From Lachnospiraceae bacterium (GTDB lineage Bacteria > Bacillota_A > Clostridia > Lachnospirales > Lachnospiraceae), in the NCBI GenBank assembly GCA_009911175.1, contig QXWX01000096.1, forward strand, positions 1 to 26,115: a stretch of DNA of 26,115 nt, written 5' to 3'. Below are positions 5,329 through 14,095 of the stretch, in pieces. Numbering within the stretch: position 1 is the first letter of the stretch; every line of letters begins with the position of its first letter. The position numbers were made by a program, and so were the translations under genes. A model generated the notes under the pieces. That model was not told the origin of the DNA. It worked only from the letters and a program-made list of their open reading frames with translations, and did not search any database.

Positions 5329-8127
5329 ATGCGGATTTTCGGAAGAAACACTCCCAACAACAACCAGAGCGCGGTCAGGCTTTTGGCAAAGGCATATCGG
5401 CGGAGCGGCAGGGGGAGGAATCTCCTTCTGGCAGGAACGTCTGCCCTTGGAATCGTGGTATTGTGCACGGTATTCAGTATCGCGTTCGGAAAGATAGAGG
5501 CAGACTATCTGCAGTCGGCCAGAACCTCCGGCACCGTAGCGTCTACCATCCTGGAACGGGGAACCATGGAGCAGTACCATGCGATCCGGGAACTGGATTA
5601 TATCGAAGATGTAGGCAGAGAAGTGGATGCGGGCACAATCCGGCAGGGGGAAGATTTTTGGGCCTGTCTGACAGTGTTGGATGAAACGGCATGGGAGAAA
5701 ATGACGGTGCCTGCGTATACCCATATCCAGGGAAGCTATCCCCGGAAGGAAGGGGAACTGATGCTCCCGGTAAGGGCGCTGGAAGCACTGCGCATTACCC
5801 GGCCGGAAATCGGGATGGAGATCCCCCTGTCCGCGGAACTGGACTCCGGGAAGAGGCAGGACACGGTATTTACCCTGTGCGGGTGGTATCGGGATTATGT
5901 GGATCCGGCAGTGTACCCGCCGATCGGATATGTCAGTGAAGCGCAGCTGGAGCAATGGGGAGGAAGCCTGGAAGAGCCGGATGTCCTGCTGATCAGCCAG
6001 AAAAATACCATGGACGGTTATGAGACGGAAGCGCGGCTTTATGAGGATGTTCAGGTCAGGGACAGGGTACAGCAGTTCCATGGCGGAAACCGCCTGCTCT
6101 ATTTCATCATGGATGATTTTGTGGGAGGCTTTCGGATGGCGGCTATTTGCGGGGGGCTTGTCCTGCTGGGCGTTTTTTTCCTGATCTATAATATCTTCGG
6201 AATTTCCATCCAGAAAGAAATCCGTCAGATCGGACTTCTGGATACCCTGGGCACCACGCAAAAGCAGATCTGCGCAATGTATCTTCGGCAGACCGCGGCA
6301 ACGGTCCTGCAGGGAGCGATGCTTGGCACGGCACTGTCCGCGGCGGTGGTCCTGTTCGCGGTTCCCCGGGCGCTGGGGAACCTGTACCTCTATAATTACG
6401 GAAAATCCGCGGAGCTGATGGTATTTCGGCCCGAACTGCTCGGGACAGCCGTGCTGTTTACTGTGGCCGTCATCTTCGGGGCGGCGGCATACACCATTGT
6501 CCGGGCGGCAGGCATGACTCCGTTGGAGGCGCTTCATTTCACAGGGATGACGGAAAAAAGGAAGGGAAGCAGGAAAACAGCGGAAATAAAAAGAGACAAG
6601 GGCAAAGAGCGGCAGAAACAAAAGGAGCAAAGCCAAAAGCAGCAGAAACAGAAGCAGGCGCAGAAACCAAAAAAGTATCTCCATACAGCCTTCCAGAAGC
6701 CGGTGCTCTATCTGGCATGGCAGAACGTGTTCCGGTATAAAAAACGGTTTTTCCTGACCGTACTGTCTCTGTTTCTGGGAGTTGTCACGGCGCTGGGAGC
6801 AGTCGTCCTGACAAAGGGGACGGACCAGACTTACGCCATTGAAAAGAACAGGGATTTTAAGATCGGCGGCACTATTATGGGAACCGTGGCCACGGTGGAC
6901 GGCGTGGAGATTTCGAACCAGGATGATGAGTTTGAACTGATCACACCGGAGACAAAGGAGCGTCTTCTGGCCATTCAGGGGATGCGCAGGGAGAGCGCGG
7001 ATATTATAAGAGGGGGCTATCTCTTTATGGACCGGACGGCAGAGGCGGTAAAGCCTTTGGCGGAAGCCTACGGATACGGAACCCATGAAGAAGGGGGAGA
7101 AGCGGACATGGAAGAAGAGGAGCCGGGGCTGCCGGATTCCTGGACATATTTCTTTGTTCAGATCGTGGATGAGGAGTATATGCAGGAGCTGGAAGCCTAT
7201 GTGAAGGAAAATCATCTGAAAGCGGATATCGAAAGCCTGCGGAACGGAACCGGAGCCATCCTGCTCCATTACCATGCGCTGTCTCCAACCTTAAGTGAAG
7301 AGGCCGATGAAAAAACAGGGCTTCCCCTGACCTTCTGGCAGTTTCCCTCCAGGGAGGAACGGACGGAGGCCTGGAACACTATGGACCTGGCCGGTTTTGA
7401 AAACTGGCGCCGGGAGAACTGCGATATCGTACAGCTGGAAGCGGCCGGATTCCTGAATATAAGGGCAAAGGGATTTCCGAAGCCGCAGATGCATTTTACC
7501 AGTTCGGTCATGTGGTATGCGCTTGTCAGCGAGGAGGGCTTCCAAAGGCTTGGCACCCAAGAAAAAATGTATGGCATGGAGATGGATGTGGAGCGTGCTC
7601 ATGAGCCGGCGGCCAAAGCGGCGGTCCAGAAGATCATTCAGGATGAGAACCGTAGGGATCCAAGCCTGTACCTGCGTGTATATTGTAAATCCGATGAACT
7701 GGCCAGCAGTCAGAGCTATATCCGGACCAACCGAATCATCCTGGGGGCGCTCAGCCTGGTATTGATCCTGATGGGCTTTCTGAATTACCTGAATGTGATC
7801 GTCACAGGCATCCTTTCCCGGCAGAGGGAGCTGGCGGTGATGGAGAGCGTGGGGATGACAGGAAGGCAGATCCAGCGGATGCTGGCGGCAGAAGGCACTG
7901 TCTACTGCGGGATTGTAGGGGCTTTGGTGTCCACCGTGGGAAGCGGGATCCTGTATCTGCTTAAGCTGTATATGGAACACAGGATCACATACTTCAAGTT
8001 CCTTTATCCCGGAGCCGCGGCAGGGGGGATTCTGGCTCTGATCTTCCTGGCCTGCCTCAGCGTTCCCCTGATCATGTATGGGCATCTGGAAAAAAGGAGC
8101 CTGACCCGGAGGACGGCGGAGGAGTGA
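5329..8127 (+). CDS. Large FtsX-type ABC permease
   Basis: This 932-residue membrane protein is the partner of the ATPase at 4647. Hydrophobic segments lie near residues 30-52, 268-290, 326-349, 369-394, 472-494, 803-829, 858-882 and 891-919. That gives two FtsX-like halves, each with one helix, an extracellular domain (about 215 and 308 residues) and three helices. The halves are joined by a cytoplasmic linker at about 407-448 made almost only of K, Q, R and E. Known relatives move peptides, lipids or lipoproteins, or relieve cell-wall antibiotics. The eight-helix plan is MacB/LolCE-like doubled and differs from the ten-helix BceB. The start at 5329 follows GGGAGGGG. The substrate is unknown. 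Confidence 0.9.
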   Translation: MRIFGRNTPNNNQSAVRLLAKAYRRSGRGRNLLLAGTSALGIVVLCTVFSIAFGKIEADYLQSARTSGTVASTILERGTMEQYHAIRELDYIEDVGREVDAGTIRQGEDFWACLTVLDETAWEKMTVPAYTHIQGSYPRKEGELMLPVRALEALRITRPEIGMEIPLSAELDSGKRQDTVFTLCGWYRDYVDPAVYPPIGYVSEAQLEQWGGSLEEPDVLLISQKNTMDGYETEARLYEDVQVRDRVQQFHGGNRLLYFIMDDFVGGFRMAAICGGLVLLGVFFLIYNIFGISIQKEIRQIGLLDTLGTTQKQICAMYLRQTAATVLQGAMLGTALSAAVVLFAVPRALGNLYLYNYGKSAELMVFRPELLGTAVLFTVAVIFGAAAYTIVRAAGMTPLEALHFTGMTEKRKGSRKTAEIKRDKGKERQKQKEQSQKQQKQKQAQKPKKYLHTAFQKPVLYLAWQNVFRYKKRFFLTVLSLFLGVVTALGAVVLTKGTDQTYAIEKNRDFKIGGTIMGTVATVDGVEISNQDDEFELITPETKERLLAIQGMRRESADIIRGGYLFMDRTAEAVKPLAEAYGYGTHEEGGEADMEEEEPGLPDSWTYFFVQIVDEEYMQELEAYVKENHLKADIESLRNGTGAILLHYHALSPTLSEEADEKTGLPLTFWQFPSREERTEAWNTMDLAGFENWRRENCDIVQLEAAGFLNIRAKGFPKPQMHFTSSVMWYALVSEEGFQRLGTQEKMYGMEMDVERAHEPAAKAAVQKIIQDENRRDPSLYLRVYCKSDELASSQSYIRTNRIILGALSLVLILMGFLNYLNVIVTGILSRQRELAVMESVGMTGRQIQRMLAAEGTVYCGIVGALVSTVGSGILYLLKLYMEHRITYFKFLYPGAAAGGILALIFLACLSVPLIMYGHLEKRSLTRRTAEE

Positions 8128-8167
8128 TCGGCGGATCTTTCCGGGACGGAATCATCTGGCAGCGCTT

Positions 8168-8200
8168 CGGCCATGACATCCGAATGCGGTATCATGGCCG
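8168..8200. other. Hairpin between convergent genes
   Basis: CGGCCATGA (8168-8176) and TCATGGCCG (8192-8200) are perfect 9-bp arms. It lies between the permease stop (8127) and the transporter stop on the other strand (8247). No T-tract follows on either strand, so it is a 3'-end hairpin and a weak terminator at best. Confidence 0.5.
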
Positions 8201-8246
8201 TTCATAAGATGCAGGGAGCTGCGGGAAAATCACTACCGCGCTGCCG

Positions 8247-9866
8247 CTAACCGACCGTATGCGCGATATAGGTCAGATGGTCGCCCAGCCGTTCCAGATT
8301 GGACACCAGATTGATATACACGCTGCTGCATTCCGGCCTGCATTCACCGGAATGCAGCCGTTCCATGTGCCGGTTCAAAAGCTTTTTCCGGAAGGCGTCG
8401 ATCTCCTGCTCCGTCTGGTCGATCCGCGCAAGCAGCTCCAGGTCCTTTTCCAGGATCAGTCGTTTGGTCAGTTCATACATCTCCTCGACCCGGAGCACCA
8501 TGGCGCCGATCTCTTCCTTGACCGTGCCGGAAAAATGAAGGTCATGCCGGATGGTCCTCTGGGTATATTTTGTAAAATTATCCGCAATCTCCGCAATCCT
8601 CATGATATCTCCCACATTGTTGTGGAGGGTCGAGATATTTTCCTCATCGGACAGCTTGCTCTGGGCGGACAGACGGATCAGATAATTTACGATGGCATGA
8701 TAAATGCCGCCTGCCTGGTTGATCTTTTCCAGGCTGGGTTCGATCAGGCTCTTATCCTTTTTCTCAAAGGAACGGTATGCGGTTCGAAACGCGTCCATTG
8801 CGGTATCCGACAGCAGGACCATTTCCTTTTCCAGCTGGGAAATGGCGATGGAAGCGGAGGAGAGCATCCTTTCGTCCAGGTAGGTTACCGCGGTTTCGGT
8901 CTTCTTTTCCTGGATCAATAATTCCGATATTTTTACAAATATATTGCAGAACGGCAGAAACAGCATGGTACACGTCACATTGAAAAAGGTGTGGAACATG
9001 GCGATCTCTGTCGCCGCGGATTCGAACCAGGCGCGGAAGGTGGCATTCATAAAGTCCGGCCAGCACATCAGCAGGATGAAAAAGAAGACCGAGCCGAAGG
9101 TGTTGAACATCAGGTGGATCAGCCCCGCCCGCTTCGCGTTTGCCCCGGATGTAAGGGAGGACATCAGGGCGGTCACGCAGGAGCCGATATTGGTACCCAG
9201 GATAATATACAGGACTTCATTTCCTCCGGTTCCGATCGTCAGCCCGGCTACCGACATGGCGATGATCACCGAGGTCGTCGCGGAACTGGACTGGACCAGA
9301 GCCGTGAGGAAGATTCCGATCCCAAACAGCAGGAACGGGTTCGTCACCGTCTCAAATATCGTCTGTATGGCGTCCCGGTTGACCTTCATCGCATCCGACA
9401 TCAGGGACAGGCCGATGAAGATCAATCCCAGGCCGGATAATATAAACCCGGTCTTCTGCAGGCTGTCACTTTTGCAGACCATGGTCATCATCATACCGAT
9501 AAATACGCAGAGCTGTATATATGTAGTAACAGGAAACGCGCTCAGCGCGGCAATCTGAGCCGTGATGGTGGTTCCGATGTTGGCGCCCATGATCATGGCC
9601 GCGGCCTGGTGCAGGTTCATGATCCCCACATTGACAAACCCCACGATCAGCACGGTCGTTACGCCGGAGCTCTGGATCAGGGCCGTAGTGGCGGCTCCGA
9701 TCCCTACATTGACAAGCCGTCTGTCGGCCGTCTTTTCGAACAGATCCTTGATCTTTCCTGTGGCAAGCTGTTCGATATTGGCCGTGAGCAGGTGTACCCC
9801 GACCAAAAATACGCCTGTGCCGGCCAGCAGCCGGACTGCAAACATGATCAATTCTGCAAATGTCAT
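8247..9866 (-). CDS. Na/Pi-cotransporter family protein with PhoU-like C-terminus
   Basis: This 539-residue membrane protein has the duplicated Na/Pi-cotransporter II core: TTALIQSSGVTT in the first half and LTALVQSSSATTSVI in the second, each followed by a GANIGTT or GTNIGS motif. Many hydrophobic helices fill residues 1 to about 320. The C-terminal 200 residues are helical and PhoU-like, with repeated acidic segments such as EIADNFTKY and SNLERLGDHL. Family members import phosphate with sodium, although some bacterial members have other or unknown roles. The ATG at 9866 is chosen because GGAGG lies 8 nt upstream; the ATG at 9872 is too close and the one at 9896 lacks a site. A promoter, a riboswitch-like leader and a terminator precede it, so expression is probably set by premature termination. 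Confidence 0.88.
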   Translation of the reverse strand: MTFAELIMFAVRLLAGTGVFLVGVHLLTANIEQLATGKIKDLFEKTADRRLVNVGIGAATTALIQSSGVTTVLIVGFVNVGIMNLHQAAAMIMGANIGTTITAQIAALSAFPVTTYIQLCVFIGMMMTMVCKSDSLQKTGFILSGLGLIFIGLSLMSDAMKVNRDAIQTIFETVTNPFLLFGIGIFLTALVQSSSATTSVIIAMSVAGLTIGTGGNEVLYIILGTNIGSCVTALMSSLTSGANAKRAGLIHLMFNTFGSVFFFILLMCWPDFMNATFRAWFESAATEIAMFHTFFNVTCTMLFLPFCNIFVKISELLIQEKKTETAVTYLDERMLSSASIAISQLEKEMVLLSDTAMDAFRTAYRSFEKKDKSLIEPSLEKINQAGGIYHAIVNYLIRLSAQSKLSDEENISTLHNNVGDIMRIAEIADNFTKYTQRTIRHDLHFSGTVKEEIGAMVLRVEEMYELTKRLILEKDLELLARIDQTEQEIDAFRKKLLNRHMERLHSGECRPECSSVYINLVSNLERLGDHLTYIAHTVG

Positions 9867-9999
9867 CTTCATTTCCTCCGTATATATGTTCTCCACCGCC
9901 CCAAACCGTACAACGGAATGGCCGGCTCCTCCTTTAGATACCTGTCATATCCAGAAAGACTGCCGGAAGCAGTTCTCTGGATGCTTTCACGGCAAAGCG

Positions 10000-10043
10000 C
10001 AAAAAAGCGAGACAATGCCGTTTTGATACAGCAAAGTCTCGCT
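10000..10043 (-). terminator. Regulatory terminator in the transporter leader
   Basis: On the minus strand AGCGAGAC (10043-10036) pairs with GTCTCGCT (10013-10006) and runs into T (10005-10001). The upstream arm is also the 3' strand of the riboswitch-like aptamer, so aptamer folding and terminator folding exclude each other. That is the logic of a transcription-ON switch. Confidence 0.75.
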
Positions 10044-10124
10044 ATTTCATCACAGAGCCGGATTCGGAAATCGTATTGACGGCTAAGTAAACACAGGATC
10101 CTGTGCAAGCTACTCCCTTTGACG
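10031..10124 (-). ncRNA. yybP-ykoY-like (Mn2+) riboswitch aptamer
   Basis: Read on the minus strand, the leader starts with GTCAAAGGGAGTAGC and ends with TAGCGAGACTTTGC. CAAAG pairs with CTTTG to close the base helix, and GGGAGTAGC plus GCGAGAC are hallmarks of the yybP-ykoY family. Between them lie a GATC-centred hairpin (ACAGGATCCTGT) and the segment GCCGTCAATACG, which resembles the second conserved loop. The family binds Mn2+ and usually controls manganese exporters, TerC-like proteins or P-type ATPases. Here it precedes a Na/Pi-type transporter. I identified it from remembered consensus, not a covariance search. A sodium-responsive RNA class is the main alternative I considered. Confidence 0.65.
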
Positions 10125-10129
10125 CATAT

Positions 10130-10158
10130 AGTATATAAGTTTTCGGCGGGGTTGTCAA
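10130..10158 (-). promoter_or_regulatory. Sigma-A promoter of the riboswitch/transporter transcript
   Basis: On the minus strand TTGACA (10158-10153) and TATACT (10135-10130) are separated by exactly 17 bp. Transcription would begin a few bases before the aptamer. Confidence 0.85.
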
Positions 10159-10282
10159 TCTGTCTTTCGCGCAAATATCTTTTTATAAAATGAACAGTCT
10201 AAGATACAGATGAGAAAAACGACATAATACATAAAAATATAAGTTGAGACTTAGGAAAGATGATGATAATATAAAAACATAA

Positions 10283-10628
10283 AAGGATGCCATCAAAGTA
10301 ATAACGGGTATTCGCGGATGCGGGCGGATATGGGACATATCCTGGAAAATGTAGTTTACCTGGAGCTGCTGAGAAGAGGCTATGAAGTGTATATCGGAAA
10401 AGCGGGGAACGCGGAAATCGACTTTGTCGCGATCGGTGAAGAGGGAGAAGAGTATTACCAGGTCGCTCTGACCGTTTTAGAGGAAAGCATATTGGAACGG
10501 GAACTTGCCCTCTGGAAAGTATCCGCGACCACAATCCCAAGTACCTGCTGACTATGGATTGTACGCCGCTGACATCCCATAATGGGATCAAACAGTGGAA
10601 TGTGCTGGAGTGGCTGAGGAAAGAATGA
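10283..10628 (+). pseudogene. Remnant of a DUF4143 AAA+ ATPase, deleted and frameshifted
   Basis: Codons from 10283 read KDAIKVITGIRGCG, matching the Walker A region near the N-terminus of this ATPase family. The sequence then jumps, in a different frame, to MGHILENVVYLELLRRGYEV (from 10330) and IGKAGNAEIDFVA, which belong to the C-terminal domain. The whole middle is missing. A second lesion follows: near 10508-10510 one C is lost, and in the corrected frame the sequence continues LAPLESIRDHNPKYLLTMD and NGIKQWNVLEWLRKE to a stop at 10628. A 77-codon frame (10318-10551) survives but is not a functional gene. Intact members are ATPases with a DUF4143 C-terminus and poorly known function. Confidence 0.85.
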
Positions 10629-10749
10629 GACTGACGATCTTCATAAATATAAATCTGCAGGAAAATGACCGATACAGATTCGAAGGCGGCGGATTGCGGA
10701 GATGAATTTTCAAACACGCTCTAAGCTGTAAAAAGGAGGAGATGAAACA

Positions 10750-11535
10750 ATGCCGGCATTTTTAAAGGACTTATCAAAATTTTACGGAACCGGGGAGCGC
10801 AACCAGGCAGGACAGACGCTGGAGGAATTTTTAGAGGGCTACGACCCTTATAAATACCGGACTCCAAGCTGCACGGCGGATGCCGTGATCTTTTCCTGCG
10901 CGGAACCCCTGACCAGGGAGCTTCGGGGCATCCGGCTCCTGCTGGTGAAGCGGAGCAATCATCCAAGTATCGGATATTGGGCGCTGCCCGGCGGTTTTGT
11001 GGATATGGAGGAGAACCTGGAGGAATCCGCAAAACGGGAATTGCTGGAAGAGACGGGGATCAGCGGCCTGCCCATGGAGCAGATCGGGGCCTATGGGAAT
11101 TATGACCGGGATCCCCGGACCCGTGTGATCACTACGGCATACATGGCGCTTGTACAGGGGAAGGAGTTAAAAGCCCGGGCCGGGGATGACGCGGCAGACG
11201 CGGTGTGGTGCGAATTAGAGTTGGAAAAAATAGCGGACGGCGGGGCGGTTGATCCGGAAGCAAAGCGGCAGCAGGCAGAGGAAGGAGGAGACTCTGGTAC
11301 GGATGCTTCCCGGAACGGTGGGCAGCAGGGACAGGAGACCGAGATCACGACCTACCGGCTTTCTGTGAAAAACCAGGAAAAGGGTCTGGATACCTGCGCG
11401 CTGGTAGAACGCAAGAGGCGCTCGGGGCTGATCCGGGAAGAGTCATTTACGGTAAAGGACTGCGGACGGATCGCAGTGGACCATGCGGCGATCATTGTCC
11501 AGGCGCTGACGATCCTGCAGGAGCGGTGCGGGTGA
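10750..11535 (+). CDS. Nudix hydrolase
   Basis: This 261-residue protein carries a complete Nudix box from GGFVDMEENLEESAKRE to ELLEETG (about residues 81-104) with the catalytic RE..EE residues, so it should cleave a nucleoside diphosphate linked to another moiety with a divalent metal. The preceding strand VKRSNHPSIGYWALPGGF resembles ADP-ribose pyrophosphatase and NrtR-like members. After about residue 170 there is a polar, low-complexity stretch rich in E, G, Q and D (to about residue 195), probably a flexible insert. AAAGGAGGAG lies just upstream of the ATG. No regulatory winged helix is evident. The substrate is not predictable. Confidence 0.9.
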   Translation: MPAFLKDLSKFYGTGERNQAGQTLEEFLEGYDPYKYRTPSCTADAVIFSCAEPLTRELRGIRLLLVKRSNHPSIGYWALPGGFVDMEENLEESAKRELLEETGISGLPMEQIGAYGNYDRDPRTRVITTAYMALVQGKELKARAGDDAADAVWCELELEKIADGGAVDPEAKRQQAEEGGDSGTDASRNGGQQGQETEITTYRLSVKNQEKGLDTCALVERKRRSGLIREESFTVKDCGRIAVDHAAIIVQALTILQERCG

Positions 11536-11615
11536 TATGTGGAATAGAAATTGGTTACCGTGAATAGTAACGAAATTGTTCGTAAGTGCATAAAAAGGTC
11601 TGGACAATCTATGTC

Positions 11616-11643
11616 TTGAAAAATGGTTGAAATATAGTACAAT
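11616..11643 (+). promoter_or_regulatory. Probable promoter of the repeat-protein gene
   Basis: TTGAAA (11616-11621) and TACAAT (11638-11643) are 16 bp apart, and a ribosome site with AGGAGG stands before the ATG at 11698. Confidence 0.5.
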
Positions 11644-11697
11644 ATAGTTACACGTCATACGTATATTCTGATTCGAAAAGCAGGAGGTCAGATTGCC

Positions 11698-12138
11698 ATG
11701 GAATCGAACGAAGATTCTATTAAAATTTTGGAAATGCGGATTCGGCAGCAAATGAATGTTTCCTTACAGAAGAACATGAAACCGGAAAATGTAAAATACT
11801 ATATGCCATCAGCAGAGCTTTCGAAGCCTGTCATGCCGATATCCGATGTGCCGAAGCCTGTCACGCCGTTACCCAGTGTGCCGAAGCCTGTCATGCCGAT
11901 ATCCGATGTACCGGAGTCTGTATCGCAGGCAGCAGAGGTGAATCCGCCTGCCGACGCGGAGTACATAGACAGGGCGGTCGGGGTGCCGCCCATGCCGGAA
12001 TTCGAGCATATAGAAATTCCGGAGTCAAAAGAGAGTCAGCATGCGAAGGCATTGACCGGCTATGAGACATCCCGGTCACTGGACCGGAATGGAACTTTTC
12101 GCATGGAAGACATGCATTTTCTGGACGCGAAGGGATAG
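11698..12138 (+). CDS. Unrecognised 146-residue protein with decapeptide repeats
   Basis: I do not recognise this protein. It starts with a charged segment (MESNEDSIKILEMRIRQQMN) and has a proline-rich middle built from three 10-residue repeats of the form KPVMPISDVP (residues 43-72). An acidic C-terminal part contains EFEHIEIPESKESQ. There is no signal peptide, membrane helix or cysteine, so it is probably cytoplasmic and largely disordered. AGGAGG (11682-11687) precedes the ATG and a likely promoter lies upstream. No partner gene is evident: the Nudix gene ends 162 bp before it and the next gene is convergent. The repeats are preserved in DNA, which suggests recent duplication. Confidence 0.65.
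   Translation: MESNEDSIKILEMRIRQQMNVSLQKNMKPENVKYYMPSAELSKPVMPISDVPKPVTPLPSVPKPVMPISDVPESVSQAAEVNPPADAEYIDRAVGVPPMPEFEHIEIPESKESQHAKALTGYETSRSLDRNGTFRMEDMHFLDAKG
11824..11913 (+). repeat. Three tandem 30-bp repeats inside the coding region
   Basis: Units begin with AAGCCTGTC at 11824, 11854 and 11884. The first and third units are almost identical, while the second has diverged (TPLPS for MPISD). An in-frame period of 30 bp allows expansion or loss without disrupting the protein. Confidence 0.85.
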
Positions 12139-12211
12139 GAGGAACAGGGCAATTCCCAAAATTAATGAAAAGAATGAAAACAAGATGTATCCGTTATTTC
12201 CATGCGGTTCC

Positions 12212-14095
12212 TTACAGCGAGATCTCAGCCCGCACTCCCATTTCCGTATTCTGCACGGTGAGAGACAGATGATGCAGGGCGCAGATTTTCCGGGTGAGAT
12301 ACAGACCCACCCCTAAGTGCTTTTCCTCATCCTCCAAATGCCTCTGCCCGCTGTAGAACATTTCAAACACATGGGGCAGATCCGCTTCCGGAATATGCTC
12401 CCCGGTATTTTCCATACTGCACCGGTCTTTGCCGACGATGATCCGGATCGTTCCGCTTTCTGTATTGTAGGAAATTGCGTTGGACAGCAGGTTCCAGATT
12501 GCCTTTTCCAGGTATTTCCGGTCGCCGGTTACATGAAATTCCTCCTCCGCCTGATACAATACCAGAAGCTTTTTGCCGGAAATGACATCATCCAGCTTTT
12601 CCAGCTGTGTCTGGATCAGATCATTGAGGCAGACCGGTTCTTTTTTCAGAACCAGCTTTTCCGAATCCAGCCGGGACACATAAATCATTTCCGCGGCCAG
12701 GCCGTCCATCTCTTCTGTCTTAAGGATGATCTGGTCCAGATAATGATCCCGCTTTACCTGTACCGTGTCCTCCTTTAAGTTTTCCGCATAGCCGCGGATC
12801 GCACACAGGGGCGTTTTCAGCTCATGGGCGATGGCATTGGTGAAATCCCGGCGGTTTTCTTCCAGGGCATCCCGCCGGAGGTTGGTCCGGTGGATCGCAA
12901 AGGCTAAGACACCTGCGCATACCAACATACAGGCAAAGCCCAGCAGATAGAAGTATCTCATATAGTCCATGGCGGCAAGCCAGGGATGGCAGTCCACAGC
13001 CGCAACCAGATAATAGATACCCGCAAACGTATCATCATGAGGAATGAAGATTTCAGAGACCTTTTTTGTCTGCGGCTGGAAGGGCGGAAACTCAATTGCG
13101 GCTGCATTGTATTTGGGCTGTGTATAGAACAGGTCTCTGTCCAGCTTCAGGTTCTGAAGAAAGGAATTTTCCTGCCATGAAAGCCAGCGGTTATATCCGA
13201 GAGAGAGATACGGAAAAGTGGAACCGGGGAAGCACTCCATCCTAACAAAATCATCCTGTGGGATCCTGGAAATATCAATATCCGGATTTGTCCATGTCCA
13301 GACAATCGTACTGTGCTTCTCCCATTTGCGATTGGAAATCTGTATAAATTTCTCATATCCGGAGAGCGTCTGGCTGTCTGAGGATGCTTCGGAGCTGTCT
13401 GTTTTGGAGCCGTCTGCCCCGAGACTGCCTGCTGCGGAGCTCCCTGTGCCTGCATTGGACTCTTCGGGGGCGCTTTTGTCTGATCCCTGCTCCTGGCTTG
13501 AGTTCATTTCCTGTACTATGATCTGAACCGGGATATCGCTTCCTCTTTCAAATGCCATAGTGATCCGGTAATCCATAGGGCTATTTACCGACAGGGCTCC
13601 TTTTTTCATATAAGAAGGATCCCATTTTCTGTAATAGCATTCGTATTGCAGATATACATAGTGGGCCAGTTCTTTGAGTTCATCCGGATTCAGATAATCA
13701 TCCATGGGGTAATCATCGTGATGCAGATTTGGTTCCGTATTTGCAAAAGTGAGCATATTTTTGCTCCGTGACAGGAGGCTCCATTTTTCATCAAACAATG
13801 CAAAGGAGAGCTGGAAATAGGCAGTGTAAGACCCTGTATTAGCGTTTAGAACATAGTCATATCGGTTGGAGGCAGTTTTTGTCCTGTTTCCCTGCGCCAG
13901 CCATGCTTCATATTCTGCATTACTGCATAAGGATGTTTCCGTGTAAGCGATTGCGGCTGTAAAATCTGTTTCAAACCGTTCCATAAATGTTTCTTTGATC
14001 AAAAATGTAGCGATCCCCATCAGCACCAGATACAAGGCCAGAAATCCTGCCAGCACCGGCAGAAACGTATGGATCCATTTTTTCTTTCGTTTCAT
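12212..14095 (-). CDS. Sensor histidine kinase with large extracellular domain
   Basis: This 627-residue membrane kinase has a first helix at about residues 8-32 and a second at about 378-400, leaving an extracellular sensor of about 345 residues. The phospho-acceptor is H424 in FTNAIAHELKTPL, the N box is LLSNAISYN, and the nucleotide lid is KHLGVGLYLTRKIC. Within the sensor domain, roughly residues 205-250, is a Ser/Ala/Gly/Asp-rich low-complexity segment that may be a surface linker. The start at 14095 overlaps the regulator stop by 4 bp (ATGA) with GGAGG just upstream, so the two are translationally coupled. The sensor fold is not recognisable. Its neighbour at 15128 encodes an orphan binding lipoprotein that could present ligand to it, which is inference. 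Confidence 0.92.
   Translation of the reverse strand: MKRKKKWIHTFLPVLAGFLALYLVLMGIATFLIKETFMERFETDFTAAIAYTETSLCSNAEYEAWLAQGNRTKTASNRYDYVLNANTGSYTAYFQLSFALFDEKWSLLSRSKNMLTFANTEPNLHHDDYPMDDYLNPDELKELAHYVYLQYECYYRKWDPSYMKKGALSVNSPMDYRITMAFERGSDIPVQIIVQEMNSSQEQGSDKSAPEESNAGTGSSAAGSLGADGSKTDSSEASSDSQTLSGYEKFIQISNRKWEKHSTIVWTWTNPDIDISRIPQDDFVRMECFPGSTFPYLSLGYNRWLSWQENSFLQNLKLDRDLFYTQPKYNAAAIEFPPFQPQTKKVSEIFIPHDDTFAGIYYLVAAVDCHPWLAAMDYMRYFYLLGFACMLVCAGVLAFAIHRTNLRRDALEENRRDFTNAIAHELKTPLCAIRGYAENLKEDTVQVKRDHYLDQIILKTEEMDGLAAEMIYVSRLDSEKLVLKKEPVCLNDLIQTQLEKLDDVISGKKLLVLYQAEEEFHVTGDRKYLEKAIWNLLSNAISYNTESGTIRIIVGKDRCSMENTGEHIPEADLPHVFEMFYSGQRHLEDEEKHLGVGLYLTRKICALHHLSLTVQNTEMGVRAEISL

Noticed and set aside
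5302..7275. Long 657-codon frame on the minus strand under the permease
   Set aside because: It has no family-like motifs, is rich in H, P, R and Q as expected of an antisense frame, and overlaps a well-supported ABC permease.
9869..10174. 101-codon minus-strand frame across the transporter leader
   Set aside because: It covers the promoter, aptamer and terminator, which explain the sequence better, and its product resembles nothing.
10318..10551. 77-codon frame as an intact gene
   Set aside because: It is an internal piece of a DUF4143 ATPase with a frameshift at its end, so it was called a pseudogene.
12062..12316. 84-codon plus-strand frame between convergent genes
   Set aside because: It overlaps the ends of two supported genes and has no ribosome site.
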